Positions 17,017-26,293 of a DNA stretch of 64,000 nucleotides are shown in pieces. The stretch comes from CAIWHR01 sp963734575 (GTDB lineage: Bacteria > Pseudomonadota > Gammaproteobacteria > Burkholderiales > Casimicrobiaceae), in assembly GCA_963734575.1 (NCBI GenBank), contig CAVTHT010000006.1, forward strand, positions 186,001-250,000, read 5' to 3'. Each line of letters opens with the position of its first letter. Positions within the stretch are counted from its first letter, which is position 1. The notes under the pieces were generated by a model. It worked only from the letters and a program-made list of their open reading frames with translations, was not told the DNA's origin and searched no databases. A program made the position numbers and the translations under genes.

Positions 17017-20000
17017 ATGAGCTGGTCCGGCGCGCTCGGAGCGGCCGCCCTGCTCGCCGTGGGCAGCGTGCTGTATCTCGCTGCCTATTTCCGGTGGGAG
17101 GCCCGGACCACTCGCGGCCTCGCCTATTTCGGGCGCGACGCCATCGAGCGACTGGCCATCCGGCGCCGCATTGCCCGGCGCTCCACCCTCGCGCTGCCCC
17201 TCGTGCGCGCGCTGGCGCTTCTCATGGGCCAACGCACCATGCCGTCGTTTCGCTATCGCGGCGTCGCGGGCCCCCCGGGCATCAGCAGCGCCGCAAGCTT
17301 CGAGCGCGCGACGCAGTACGCGCCGCGACCGGGCGACGTGTTCGTCGCCACGCAAATGCGCAGCGGCACGACGTGGATGCAGCAGGTCGTCTATCAGCTC
17401 GTCACGCGTGGTCACGGTGAACCGGGCGCGCCTGGCACGCCCCATCTCTATGCGCTCAGTCCGTGGCTCGAAGTCGACGACGGCGTGCCGGTGCACGACG
17501 CGCCGCCAGTCGGCAATCCGCCGGTGCGCATCATCAAGACCCATCTCCCCGCATCGCTCTGTCCTTTCGCTGCGGCAGCGAAATACATCTGCGTGGTGCG
17601 CGATCCGGTGAGCTGCTTCGCGAGCGTGGCGGATTTCAATCGCGCTCTCGTCGGGCCGCTGCTGCCGCCGCTCGCCGCGCTCGCGGAGTGGTTCTGCAGC
17701 GATGCGATGTACTGGACCCCATGGCCAGCGCACGTGAGCGGCTGGTGGGAGCAGGCCGCGCTGCACGACAACGTGCTGCTCGTCCACTTCGAGGAGATGA
17801 CGCGCGACTTCGGGGCGGTGCGCGAGCGCGTGGCGCGCTTCCTCGGGGTGGCGCTCACGGCGGACGAGGCGCGTCGCGTCGATGAGCGCTGCTCTTTCGC
17901 CTACATGAGCGCGCACGAGGAATTCTTCGAGATGGCCCGACCGACCATGTTCTCGGTGCGCGGCGCGCGCTTCCTGCGCGACGGCAAGGAAAGCCGCGGC
18001 CAGGCCTTACCGGCCGCAGTCCGGGCCCGCATCGTCGGGTACTGCCGCGCTGCCCTGGCCGGCAGCAGCTACCCCGTCGCACGTTTCTACCCCGAGCTGA
18101 CGACGCCCTCGTCCAGTGTCCCCGTGTCCGCGGAGCTCGAACCGATGACGGACCCGACAGTGTCGTCCGCATCCGGTGCCGGGCTCGTTCCCCCGGGGGG
18201 CGCTACGCGTTCGCCGGGCTGGCGGACGTTCGTGACCCTCGGCATCGTCATGGGGATCACCTACGGCCTGCTCGAAGCGCTGGAGGCGTGCGTGCTCTCG
18301 TTGGTGCCGGGCGCGCTGGCGTGGCGCAGCGGAAACTCCGCGCGCATCCTGTGGGTCGCCCCGATCGCGTATGGCTGCGTCGGGCTTGCGCTCGGGCTCG
18401 TCTTCTTCGCGTTGTCGCGCGTCGTGCGTGCCGTCGACTGGATCCGCGTGTTCGTGTTCGCCGCGCTGGTCGGGGGCGGCTTCCTCGGCGCGATGCTGCA
18501 GGGCCAGGTGTTCTCGCCGCTCGCCAGCATTCTCCTGGCGCTCGGCCTCGCCACACAGCTCACGCGTCTCTTCGGGCGCTGGCGCGAGCGCCTGCTCGCT
18601 GCGACGCCGCGGCTCGTCGCGCCGATGGTCGGCGCGGTAGCCGTCATTGCCGCGCTCGAAATGACGACCGCCATGGCGCGCGAGCACTGGTCGCTGTCGC
18701 ACCTGCCTGCCGCGCAGGCACGGCCGAACGTGCTCGTGCTCGTCGCGGACACGCTGCGTGCGGATCACGTGTCGGCGTATGGCTATGCGCGCCCGACGAC
18801 GCCGCGCCTCGACGCACTCGCCAACGAAAGCCGCCTCTACGCGAACGCGTACTCCGCGTCGTCGTGGACGCTTCCCGCACATGCTTCGCTGATGACCGGA
18901 CGGCGCGTGTACGAGCATCGCGCGGGTCACCAGGGTCACCCGTACCTCGATCGCAAGTTCGCAACCCTGGCCGAAGTGATGAGCGGAGCCGGATATGCGG
19001 CCGGCGGCTTCGTGAGCAACTTCTTCTGGTGCGGCCGCCAGACGGGCCTCGATCGAGGGTTCGTGCATTACGACGATCTGTACGGCAACGTCGGGGATGC
19101 GCTCGCGCGGACCGTGCTCGGTCGTCTCCTCGCGTACGACGTGCTGCCGCACTTCGGCTGGGTCGACATCCCCGGCCGCCGCAGCTCTGCGGACATGAAT
19201 GCGCGCCTGCTGGACTGGATCGACGGCGTGCGTGACCGGCCGTTCTTCGCGTTCGTGAATTACATGGACGTGCACGCGCCGTACATCCCGCCCGCAGGCT
19301 TCGACGGGCGCTTTTCCGGGCATCGGCTGCTGCACCGTCCGACGCGAATCGAGCTCGGCGACATCAATCCCGAGACCAAGGTGCGCGACCCGGCGCTGTT
19401 GCGCGCATGGATCGATCGCTACGACGAATCCCTGAGCTATCTCGACGACCAGGTCGGACGGCTGCTCGACGAGCTGGCGCGCCGCGGCGTGCTCGATCAC
19501 ACGATCGTCGTGTTCACCTCCGACCACGGCGAGAGCTGGGGCGAGCACGACCTCATGTTCCATGGCCACAGCCTCTACCAGGAACAGGTGCGCATTCCGC
19601 TGCTGGTGCGCTATCCGGCTGGCGTGCCGGCGGGCCAGCGCGTCGACGCGCCGGTGGCACTGGAACAGGTGCCACGCATGATCGTGGACCTGGCGAAACT
19701 CGACGGCACGCCGTTCGGCACAGCTATGCCCGACGCCGCGGCCGTTGCGGGTGCCGAACATGTTGCGGTATCCGAAGTCTCCAAGCGCACCGGCATGCCG
19801 CCCTCCTGGCCGACGGCGTCGGGCGGACTGCGCTCGGTGCAGAACGAGCGGTGGCAGCTCATCGTCAACCAGACGGGGAAGACGGAGCTTTACGACATCG
19901 TCGCCGACCGTTCGCAGCTGCACGATCTTGCGGCCGATGCGCGTTACGCGTCGGTGCTTGCGGACATGCAGGCGCGCCTGCAGGCCGAGGTGCCCACCGC

Positions 20001-20034
20001 GTTCGGTCGCGCCCGCATCGCGCAGCGCCCCTGA
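17017..20034 (+). CDS. sulfotransferase / multi-pass membrane / sulfatase-like fusion protein
   Basis: A single 1005-residue frame joins two enzyme modules. After an N-terminal helix (about 4-26), residues 85-360 are a PAPS-dependent sulfotransferase. Its 5'-phosphosulfate loop is RSGTTW (115-120) and its 3'-phosphate segment is CVVRDPVSCFASV. About five membrane helices (405-552) follow. Residues 569-1000 form an alkaline phosphatase/sulfatase superfamily domain: metal aspartate D578 in VADTLRADH, the nucleophile region SSWTLPAHASLMTGR with T618, and metal ligands D836-H837 in TSDHGESWGEH. The formylglycine-forming Cys/Ser-x-Pro-x-Arg is absent and Thr occupies the nucleophile site, so phospho- or sulfo-transfer is as likely as sulfate hydrolysis. 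An ATGA at 18145-18148 near the junction means two coupled genes could have been fused by an upstream indel. Confidence 0.8.
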   Translation: MSWSGALGAAALLAVGSVLYLAAYFRWEARTTRGLAYFGRDAIERLAIRRRIARRSTLALPLVRALALLMGQRTMPSFRYRGVAGPPGISSAASFERATQYAPRPGDVFVATQMRSGTTWMQQVVYQLVTRGHGEPGAPGTPHLYALSPWLEVDDGVPVHDAPPVGNPPVRIIKTHLPASLCPFAAAAKYICVVRDPVSCFASVADFNRALVGPLLPPLAALAEWFCSDAMYWTPWPAHVSGWWEQAALHDNVLLVHFEEMTRDFGAVRERVARFLGVALTADEARRVDERCSFAYMSAHEEFFEMARPTMFSVRGARFLRDGKESRGQALPAAVRARIVGYCRAALAGSSYPVARFYPELTTPSSSVPVSAELEPMTDPTVSSASGAGLVPPGGATRSPGWRTFVTLGIVMGITYGLLEALEACVLSLVPGALAWRSGNSARILWVAPIAYGCVGLALGLVFFALSRVVRAVDWIRVFVFAALVGGGFLGAMLQGQVFSPLASILLALGLATQLTRLFGRWRERLLAATPRLVAPMVGAVAVIAALEMTTAMAREHWSLSHLPAAQARPNVLVLVADTLRADHVSAYGYARPTTPRLDALANESRLYANAYSASSWTLPAHASLMTGRRVYEHRAGHQGHPYLDRKFATLAEVMSGAGYAAGGFVSNFFWCGRQTGLDRGFVHYDDLYGNVGDALARTVLGRLLAYDVLPHFGWVDIPGRRSSADMNARLLDWIDGVRDRPFFAFVNYMDVHAPYIPPAGFDGRFSGHRLLHRPTRIELGDINPETKVRDPALLRAWIDRYDESLSYLDDQVGRLLDELARRGVLDHTIVVFTSDHGESWGEHDLMFHGHSLYQEQVRIPLLVRYPAGVPAGQRVDAPVALEQVPRMIVDLAKLDGTPFGTAMPDAAAVAGAEHVAVSEVSKRTGMPPSWPTASGGLRSVQNERWQLIVNQTGKTELYDIVADRSQLHDLAADARYASVLADMQARLQAEVPTAFGRARIAQRP

Positions 20035-20056
20035 GCGCTCGTCGGGCCGTGAAGCG

Positions 20057-21022
20057 CTACGTCGTGGCGGCCGGGACGCGCAATGACGCGGTGTCCACGA
20101 GACGCACCGCGCGCAATACGGAATCGGTCGCCTCGACGATGCCGAGGAATCGCCCGGCGGCATCGTAAGCGCGCAATCGTCCCGCCGCTGCAGTCGGACT
20201 GCACGCCTGCCGCCCATGGACCATTGCAGCGGCCGCCTCCGCGTCCAGCGTCACCGCCGGCAAAGCGCGCAGCGGCGCGTCCACCGGCAGCAGGCGCGGC
20301 GGGCGCTCGCTTGGCACGATCGCTTCGAGTGCCTCGAGCGTGACGGCGTCCTCGATACGAAAGGGTCCGCTCGCCACGCGCCGCAACCCCGCGAGATGCG
20401 CGAGGGTGCCGAGCGCGATTGCGATGTCCTCGACCAGTGCCCGCACATAAGTGCCCTTGCTGCAGCCCACGCGCAGCACGGCCGTGCCGGCATCGGCCTC
20501 ATGCGATACGAGATCCAGCACGTCGATCTCGATGGCGCGCGGCACGCGCGGCACCTCGATGCCCTCGCGCGCGTATTCGTAAAGGTTGCGGCCTTCGAAC
20601 TTGAGCGCCGCAAAGCGCGGTGGCACCTGCTGTGACGTCCCGATGAAGCCTCGCAGGACGGCTCGCAGCTCGTCCGCAGTGAACGCCACCGGCGCCTCGC
20701 CGGTGACTTCGCCTTCGGCGTCGCCGGTGCTGGTGGAGCGCCCGAACTGCACCGTCGCCAGATACTCCTTGCGCGCATCCAGCAAGGCCTGGGCAAACTT
20801 GGTCGCTTCACCGAAGCAGAGCGGAAGGAGCCCGCTTGCGAGCGGATCGAGGGTTCCCGTGTGGCCGGCCTTGGCGGCGTTTAAGAGCCTGCGCGCACGC
20901 TGCAGCGCCGCGTTCGAGGAGAGCCCGACAGGCTTGTCGAGCAGGAGGACGCCATCCACGCGCACGCGCGGAACCCGCACGGGCGCGGCAGCGGAATCCA
21001 CGGGGAGCGTCCGATCCGTCAC
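20057..21022 (-). CDS. truB: tRNA pseudouridine(55) synthase
   Basis: TruB makes the near-universal pseudouridine 55 in the T loop of tRNAs. The sequence shows the opening GVLLLDKPVGLSSN, the catalytic aspartate D59 in GHTGTLDPLASGLLP, the KEYLATVQFGRSTSTGDAEG segment, and the SKGTYVRALVEDIA motif, followed by a C-terminal PUA-like region. I chose the GTG at 21022 (321 residues), which avoids overlapping rbfA; the ATG at 21073 would add 17 unconserved residues. It is the last gene of the rimP-nusA-infB-rbfA-truB unit and converges on the sulfatase-like gene. Confidence 0.93.
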   Translation of the reverse strand: MTDRTLPVDSAAAPVRVPRVRVDGVLLLDKPVGLSSNAALQRARRLLNAAKAGHTGTLDPLASGLLPLCFGEATKFAQALLDARKEYLATVQFGRSTSTGDAEGEVTGEAPVAFTADELRAVLRGFIGTSQQVPPRFAALKFEGRNLYEYAREGIEVPRVPRAIEIDVLDLVSHEADAGTAVLRVGCSKGTYVRALVEDIAIALGTLAHLAGLRRVASGPFRIEDAVTLEALEAIVPSERPPRLLPVDAPLRALPAVTLDAEAAAAMVHGRQACSPTAAAGRLRAYDAAGRFLGIVEATDSVLRAVRLVDTASLRVPAATT

Positions 21023-21035
21023 GGCCGGACCGGTG

Positions 21036-21407
21036 TTATTCGGACGAGAGCTTGCGGTCCGACGCGACGGCATCGTCGATCAGCTGCGACAGGCGCATGC
21101 CCGCTTCGATCGAGTCGTCGTAGACGAAATGCAGCTGCGGCACCGAGTAGAGCTGCAGCCGATGCGACAGCTCGCGCCGCAGGTATCCAGCGGTGTGCTG
21201 CAGCGCCTGCACGGCCTCCTCGGCGTGCTCGCGCCCGGCGAGGTGGGTGAAGAACACCTTGGCGTGCGAGAGATCGGCGGAGACCTCGACCGACGTTACA
21301 GTGATCCGCCCGACGCGCGGGTCCTTGACGTCCTCGCGCAGGAGCGGCGCCAGCTCACGCTGGATCTGGTCGCCAACGCGCTGTGCGCGCTGAGAATGTT
21401 TTTTCAC
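21036..21407 (-). CDS. rbfA: 30S ribosome-binding factor A
   Basis: The 123-residue RbfA is a single KH-like domain that helps mature the 5' end of 16S rRNA and 30S subunits, especially in the cold. Motifs: RVGDQIQRELAPLLREDVKDPRVG, VTVTSVEVSADLSHAKVF-like strand, and the ending VPQLHFVYDDSIEAGMRLSQLID. Length and sequence are standard. It lies between infB and truB as in most proteobacteria. Confidence 0.95.
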   Translation of the reverse strand: MKKHSQRAQRVGDQIQRELAPLLREDVKDPRVGRITVTSVEVSADLSHAKVFFTHLAGREHAEEAVQALQHTAGYLRRELSHRLQLYSVPQLHFVYDDSIEAGMRLSQLIDDAVASDRKLSSE

Positions 21408-21474
21408 GGTCGTTCGAGGTGCCCGGCGAAGCTCGGGCGCCTCGTGTCCATGTTCGTTGAGGTGCCGCGGACGC

Positions 21475-24102
21475 TTACAGCGTGCGGGACACCTCGACGA
21501 TTTCGTAGCACTCCAGCTGATCGCCCTTCTCGATGTCGTTGAAGTTCTTCACCGACAGCCCGCACTCGAAGCCGGCCTTCACTTCGCGCACGTCGTCCTT
21601 GAAGCGCTTCAGCGAATCGAGCTCGCCGTCGTGCAGCACGACGTTGTCGCGCAGCACCCGCACGCGCCCGCCGCGTCGCACCACGCCCTCGAGCACGTAG
21701 CAACCCGCGACCGTGCCCACCTTGGAGATCTTGTAGACCTCGCGCACCTCGATGAGCCCGAGCTGCGATTCCTTCTTCTCCGGCGACAGCATGCCGGAGA
21801 GCGCCGCCTTCACCTCGTCGACCGCGTCGTAGATGATGTTGTAGTAGCGGATGTCGACGCCGCTCGACTCCGCGAGCTTGCGGGCGGCGACGTCGGCGCG
21901 CACGTTGAAGCCGATCACCACCGCCTTCGACGCGAGCGCGAGGTTGATGTCCGACTCGGTGATGCCGCCGACGGCCGCATGAACGATGTTGACCTTCACT
22001 TCGCTCGTGGACAGCTTGGTGAGGGCCTGCGTCAGCGCCTCGTACGAGCCCTGCACGTCCGCCTTGACGATGAGCGCGAGCGTCTTGACCGCGTCCTCGC
22101 CGATCTGGTCGAACATGTTCTCGAGCTTCGCGGCCTGCTGCTTCGCGAGCTTCACGTCGCGGAACTTGCCCTGACGGAAGAGCGCGATCTCGCGTGCCTT
22201 GCGCTCGTCGCCGAGCACCATCACGTCCTCACCCGCGAGCGGCACGTCCGACAACCCCTGGATCTCCACCGGGATCGACGGCCCCGCTGCGGTCACCGCC
22301 TTGCCGGCCTCGTCGGTCATCGCGCGCACGCGACCGAACACGGCCCCCGCCAGCACGATGTCGCCACGCTTGAGCGTGCCCGAATGCACGAGCACCGTGG
22401 CCACCGGCCCCCGGCCCTTGTCGAGGCGCGATTCGATCACGATGCCACGCGCGGGCGCGTCCTTCGGCGCCTTGAGCTCGAGCACTTCCGCCTGCAGCAG
22501 GATCGAGTCGAGCAGATCGTCGATGCCACTGCCGGTCTTCGCGGACACGGGGATGAACTGCGTGTCGCCGCCGTACTCCTCGGGGATCACGCCTTCCGCC
22601 ACGAGCTCCTGCTTCACGCGCTCCGGATTCGCGTCGGCCTTGTCCATCTTGTTCAGCGCGACCACCATCGGCACCGACCCCGCCTTGGCATGCGCGATCG
22701 CTTCCTTCGTCTGCGGCATCACGCCGTCGTCCGCAGCGACCACCAGCACGACGAGGTCGGTGACCTTGGCGCCGCGGGCACGCATCGCGGTGAACGCTTC
22801 GTGGCCCGGCGTATCGAGGAACGTGATCACGCCCTTGTCGGTGCGCACGTGATAGGCCCCGATGTGCTGCGTGATCCCGCCGGCCTCGCCGCTCGCCACG
22901 CGGGCGCGGCGAATGGTGTCGAGCAGGGACGTCTTGCCATGGTCGACGTGACCCATGACCGTCACGACCGGTGGCCGCGGCTCGGCTTCCGCGACGTGCG
23001 CATCGGCGCTCTGCTCGAGGAACGCATCGAGTTCGTCGAGCTTCGCCGGTGTCGCCTTGTGCCCCATTTCCTCGACCAGGATCATTGCCGTCTCCTGATC
23101 GAGCACCTGGTTGATCGTGACCATCTGGCCGAGCTTCATCAGCGCCTTGATCACCTCGACCGCCTTGACCGACATCTTGTGTGCGAGGTCGGCGACGCTG
23201 ATGGTTTCGGGCACCACCACGTCGCGCACGATCGGTCCCCCGCCCGCGGCTGCCCCTTCGACGCCTTCTTCATCGTGGCGGTGACGGCCGACCTTCGGCT
23301 GGCGCCAACCGGTCGCGCCCGCGCCGCTCGTGACGTCACCGCGCAGCTTGAGCGCGCGGCGCCGGGCGGCCTCTTCCTGGAAGGCTCCGCCGGCCTTCTT
23401 GATGGGCTTCGGCTTCTCGCCGGGCTTCGCCGCGGGACGATGCAACGTCGTGGTTGCAACCGGTGCCTTCACTTCCTTCGGCGGCGCGCTCTGGGCGGCA
23501 TTCATCGCTGCCGCTTCGGCCTGCGCGGCCTGCATCGCGGTCTGGCGCGCCGCTTCGGCGGCAGCCGCGGCTTCCGCCGCGTGGGCAGCGGCAGCAGCCT
23601 TCGCGGCTGCCTCTTCCGCGTCGCGCTCCTTCTTGGTCTTGCGCTTGGCCTGCTCCTGCTTCTGCTGGACCTCTTCCTGCTGCCGCTGCATGAGCTCCTG
23701 CGCCTTGCGCTCCTCGGCCTCGCGCGCCGCGATCTCCTCGGCGTCGATGACCGGTGCCACCACCTTCGGCGCTTCCTCGACTGCGGGTGTGGCCTCGCTC
23801 TCGTCGCGCTTCACGAAGACGCGCTTCTTGCGCACTTCGACCTGGATGGTGCGCGCGCGGCCGGTCGAGCCGGCCGCCTTGATCTCGGTGGTCTGCTTGC
23901 GCGTGAGGGTGATCTTCTTCTTCGGCTCACCCGCCGCGCCATGCTGCTTGCGCAGGTAATCGAGCAGCTTCGTCTTGTCCTGCTCGGACAGTGCGTCGCC
24001 CTGCTTCTTGCCGGCAACGCCGGCGCGCCCGAGCTGCTCGAGCAACGCGCCGGGCGGCATCTTGAGCTCGGTCGCGAATTGTTCAATGGTGGTCTGCGCC
24101 AT
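21475..24102 (-). CDS. infB: translation initiation factor IF-2
   Basis: The 875-residue GTPase positions initiator tRNA on the ribosome. An N-terminal IF2_N module (about 1-50) is followed by a long charged Ala/Glu/Lys-rich region with a predicted coiled coil (about 130-215), a second IF2_N-like domain (about 295-350), and then the G domain. The G domain has the P loop GHVDHGKTSLLD near residues 383-391, DTPGHEAF and NKMDKAD. Domains II-IV follow to the C-terminus (ending KGDQLECYEIVEVSRTL). A strong ribosome binding site (AGGAGAAG) precedes the ATG at 24102. nusA lies 28 bases upstream. Confidence 0.97.
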   Translation of the reverse strand: MAQTTIEQFATELKMPPGALLEQLGRAGVAGKKQGDALSEQDKTKLLDYLRKQHGAAGEPKKKITLTRKQTTEIKAAGSTGRARTIQVEVRKKRVFVKRDESEATPAVEEAPKVVAPVIDAEEIAAREAEERKAQELMQRQQEEVQQKQEQAKRKTKKERDAEEAAAKAAAAAHAAEAAAAAEAARQTAMQAAQAEAAAMNAAQSAPPKEVKAPVATTTLHRPAAKPGEKPKPIKKAGGAFQEEAARRRALKLRGDVTSGAGATGWRQPKVGRHRHDEEGVEGAAAGGGPIVRDVVVPETISVADLAHKMSVKAVEVIKALMKLGQMVTINQVLDQETAMILVEEMGHKATPAKLDELDAFLEQSADAHVAEAEPRPPVVTVMGHVDHGKTSLLDTIRRARVASGEAGGITQHIGAYHVRTDKGVITFLDTPGHEAFTAMRARGAKVTDLVVLVVAADDGVMPQTKEAIAHAKAGSVPMVVALNKMDKADANPERVKQELVAEGVIPEEYGGDTQFIPVSAKTGSGIDDLLDSILLQAEVLELKAPKDAPARGIVIESRLDKGRGPVATVLVHSGTLKRGDIVLAGAVFGRVRAMTDEAGKAVTAAGPSIPVEIQGLSDVPLAGEDVMVLGDERKAREIALFRQGKFRDVKLAKQQAAKLENMFDQIGEDAVKTLALIVKADVQGSYEALTQALTKLSTSEVKVNIVHAAVGGITESDINLALASKAVVIGFNVRADVAARKLAESSGVDIRYYNIIYDAVDEVKAALSGMLSPEKKESQLGLIEVREVYKISKVGTVAGCYVLEGVVRRGGRVRVLRDNVVLHDGELDSLKRFKDDVREVKAGFECGLSVKNFNDIEKGDQLECYEIVEVSRTL

Positions 24103-24130
24103 GCGCTTCTCCTGCTGTGTTGCCTGCTGC

Positions 24131-25663
24131 TTAACCCTGTTGACCCACGGCCGGCGCTGCCGGTGCGGGTGCGGGCGCGCTCACCGGCGTCTCTTCGAAC
24201 CAGTGCGCGCGCGCCTTCATGATGAGGTCCTGCGCGCGCTCATCGCCGATGCCCGTGAGCTCGACCAGCTCGTCGACCGCGAGGTCAGCGAGCGCGTCGC
24301 GCGTGGTGATGCCGTGCGACGCAAGGGCGCTTGCAACCTCGGTGTCCATGCCTTCGAGCGAGAGCAGTGCTTCCTCGACCTGCTCCACGCTTTCCTCGCG
24401 CACGATGGCTTCGGTGAGCAGCGCGTTGCGCGCGCGGCTGCGGAGTTCGTTCACGGTATCTTCGTCGAAGGACTCGATCTCCAGCATCTCGGTGATCGGT
24501 ACGTAGGCCACTTCCTCGAGCGACGTGAAGCCTTCGCCGATCAGGATGTCGGCGACTTCCTCGTCGACGTCGAGCTTCTCCATGAAGAGGCTGCGCAGCT
24601 GGTCGCTCTCGGCTTCGTGCTTCTTCAGCGATTCCTCGACGCTCATGAGGTTGAGCTCCCATCCGGTGAGCTCGGATGCGAGGCGCACGTTCTGTCCCAG
24701 GCGACCGATCGCGATGGCGAGGTTCTCCTCGTCGACCACGACATCCATGCTGTGCTTCTCCTCGTCGACGACGATCGACGAGATCTCCGCCGGCGCGAGC
24801 GCATTGATCACGAACTTGGCCGGATCCTCGGAGAACAGGATGATGTCCACGCGCTCGCCGGCGAGCTCGTTCGTGACGGCCGTCACGCGCGAGCCGCGCA
24901 TGCCGATGCACGTGCCCTGCGGGTCGAGGCGCGGATCGTTCGACTTCACCGCGATCTTGGCGCGGATGCCAGGGTCGCGCGCCGCTGCCTTGATCTCGAT
25001 GAGGCCTTCCTCGATCTCCGGCACCTCGAGCTCGAAGAGGCGCATCAGGAATTCCGGTGCGATGCGCGACAGGATGAGCTGCGGGCCCTTGGCGGTGCGG
25101 TCGATCTTGGTAACGTACGCACGAATGCGATCGCCCGCGCGCAGCATCTCCTTCGGGATCAGCTGATCGCGCGGAATGACGCCTTCGATGCGGCCGGATT
25201 CCACGATGACGTTGCCGCGCTCGATACGCTTGACGGTGCCCGTGAGCAGGTTGTCCTGCCGCTCGAGGAAGTCGTTGAGGATCTGCTCGCGCTCGGCGTC
25301 GCGGATCTTCTGCAGGATGACCTGCTTCGCAGCCTGGGCGCCGATGCGGCCGAACTCGACCGGCTCGAGCGGCTCCTCGACGACGTCGCCGAGTTGCAGC
25401 GCCGGATCGCGCTCCCCGGCGTCGGTGATCGCGATCTGGTGCGCCGGCTCCTCGTGATCCTCGTCGGGCACGACCGTCCAGCGGCGGAACGATTCATAGT
25501 CGCCGGTCTCCCGATCGATCGACACGCGCGCGTCGATGTCGTCGGCGAAACGCTTCTTCGTCGCGGATGCGAGCGCCGATTCGAGCGCCGTGAAGACGAT
25601 CTCCTTGGGGACGTTCTTCTCGCGTGATAGGGCGTCGACCAGCAGCAGCAGTTCGCGGTTCAT
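24131..25663 (-). CDS. nusA: transcription termination/antitermination protein NusA
   Basis: The 510-residue NusA binds RNA polymerase and modulates pausing, termination and rRNA antitermination. The N-terminal polymerase-binding domain opens MNRELLLLVDALSREKNVPK. S1 (about 135-200), KH1/KH2 (about 230-350, RGSRVTAVTNELAGERVDI) and two C-terminal acidic repeats (about 360-430 and 435-495, ITTRDALADLAVDELVELTG) follow. I place the start at the ATG at 25663, which overlaps the rimP stop (ATGA) and has AGAAAGG upstream; an ATG at 25678 would add five residues. Length matches proteobacterial NusA. Confidence 0.96.
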   Translation of the reverse strand: MNRELLLLVDALSREKNVPKEIVFTALESALASATKKRFADDIDARVSIDRETGDYESFRRWTVVPDEDHEEPAHQIAITDAGERDPALQLGDVVEEPLEPVEFGRIGAQAAKQVILQKIRDAEREQILNDFLERQDNLLTGTVKRIERGNVIVESGRIEGVIPRDQLIPKEMLRAGDRIRAYVTKIDRTAKGPQLILSRIAPEFLMRLFELEVPEIEEGLIEIKAAARDPGIRAKIAVKSNDPRLDPQGTCIGMRGSRVTAVTNELAGERVDIILFSEDPAKFVINALAPAEISSIVVDEEKHSMDVVVDEENLAIAIGRLGQNVRLASELTGWELNLMSVEESLKKHEAESDQLRSLFMEKLDVDEEVADILIGEGFTSLEEVAYVPITEMLEIESFDEDTVNELRSRARNALLTEAIVREESVEQVEEALLSLEGMDTEVASALASHGITTRDALADLAVDELVELTGIGDERAQDLIMKARAHWFEETPVSAPAPAPAAPAVGQQG

Positions 25664-26109
25664 GTTGCCTTTCTCCACTCAATCCTCGGGATCAGTCGCG
25701 CGCGATCGATTTCCGCGAAGGGGATGGTGCGCATCCCCTGCGCCGTCTCGAGCAGCACGGCCCCTTCCTCGCAGCCGCGCAACACGCCCTTGACGCGGCG
25801 CGCGTTGTCGACCGGGTTGTGCAAACGCAAATCCGCTTCCTCGCCGGTGAAACGGGCGAAGTCCGCCGGACGCTTGAGCGGCCGGTCGAGCCCTGGCGAG
25901 GAAACCTCGAGCCGGTCGTAGTCGATGCCCTCGACCGTGAAAAGACGCGTGAGCTGATCGCTCACGCGCGCACAGTCCTCGACATCGACGCCACCCGGCT
26001 TGTCGATGAATACCCGCACCAGCCCCGCCCGGCCCGAGCGCTCCCAGTCCACGACCTCGTAGCCCATGGGCGGCAGCGTGCGTTCCAGCAGTTCGGCGAA
26101 GTCCGTCAT
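25660..26109 (-). CDS. rimP: ribosome maturation factor RimP
   Basis: The 149-residue RimP is needed for 30S subunit maturation. It shows LLERTLPPMGYEVVDWERSG, LVRVFIDKPGGVDVEDCARVSDQL, and the family motif LEVSSPGLDRPLKRPADFARFTGEEADLRL. The ATG at 26109 (MTDFAELLE) fits the family; another in-frame ATG 45 bases upstream would place the coding start within the leader hairpin. First gene of the conserved rimP-nusA-infB-rbfA-truB unit. Its stop overlaps nusA. Confidence 0.94.
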   Translation of the reverse strand: MTDFAELLERTLPPMGYEVVDWERSGRAGLVRVFIDKPGGVDVEDCARVSDQLTRLFTVEGIDYDRLEVSSPGLDRPLKRPADFARFTGEEADLRLHNPVDNARRVKGVLRGCEEGAVLLETAQGMRTIPFAEIDRARLIPRIEWRKAT

Positions 26110-26115
26110 TTCAAA

Positions 26116-26148
26116 GCGGAAAAAAAAATGGGCTGTGCCCAGCCCATT
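26116..26148 (-). terminator. intrinsic-terminator-like hairpin in the rimP leader (putative attenuator)
   Basis: The inverted repeat AATGGGCT / AGCCCATT (26127-26148) is followed on the minus strand by a run of nine T residues, and the rimP ATG lies only about 17 bases further. Upstream is a divergent gene, so the only transcript that can reach this terminator from that side is the rimP operon's own leader. Confidence 0.7.
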
Positions 26149-26168
26149 TCTCATCGTTATCGCGTTGA

Positions 26169-26177
26169 ATTCTAGCA
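26169..26177 (-). promoter_or_regulatory. extended -10 promoter of the rimP operon
   Basis: On the minus strand TGCTAGAAT gives an extended -10 (TGN plus TAGAAT). No strong -35 is seen 17 bases upstream. A start near 26162 would give a leader of about 50 bases containing the terminator-like hairpin. Confidence 0.5.
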
Positions 26178-26293
26178 GAAAACGCTTCCGATTAGAAGCA
26201 CGTGCGCTGCGCGAAAGCCTCTGTGGTGCGGCAGAGCGCGCTGAGCATGCCTCGGCGGGCGACGGCTCCGGTAACATTCCGGGCAATCACCTC

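Noticed and set aside
18700..19000. Classical arylsulfatase with formylglycine
   Set aside because: The Cys/Ser-x-Pro-x-Arg motif is absent; Thr (T618) occupies the nucleophile position, so arylsulfatase activity should not be assumed.
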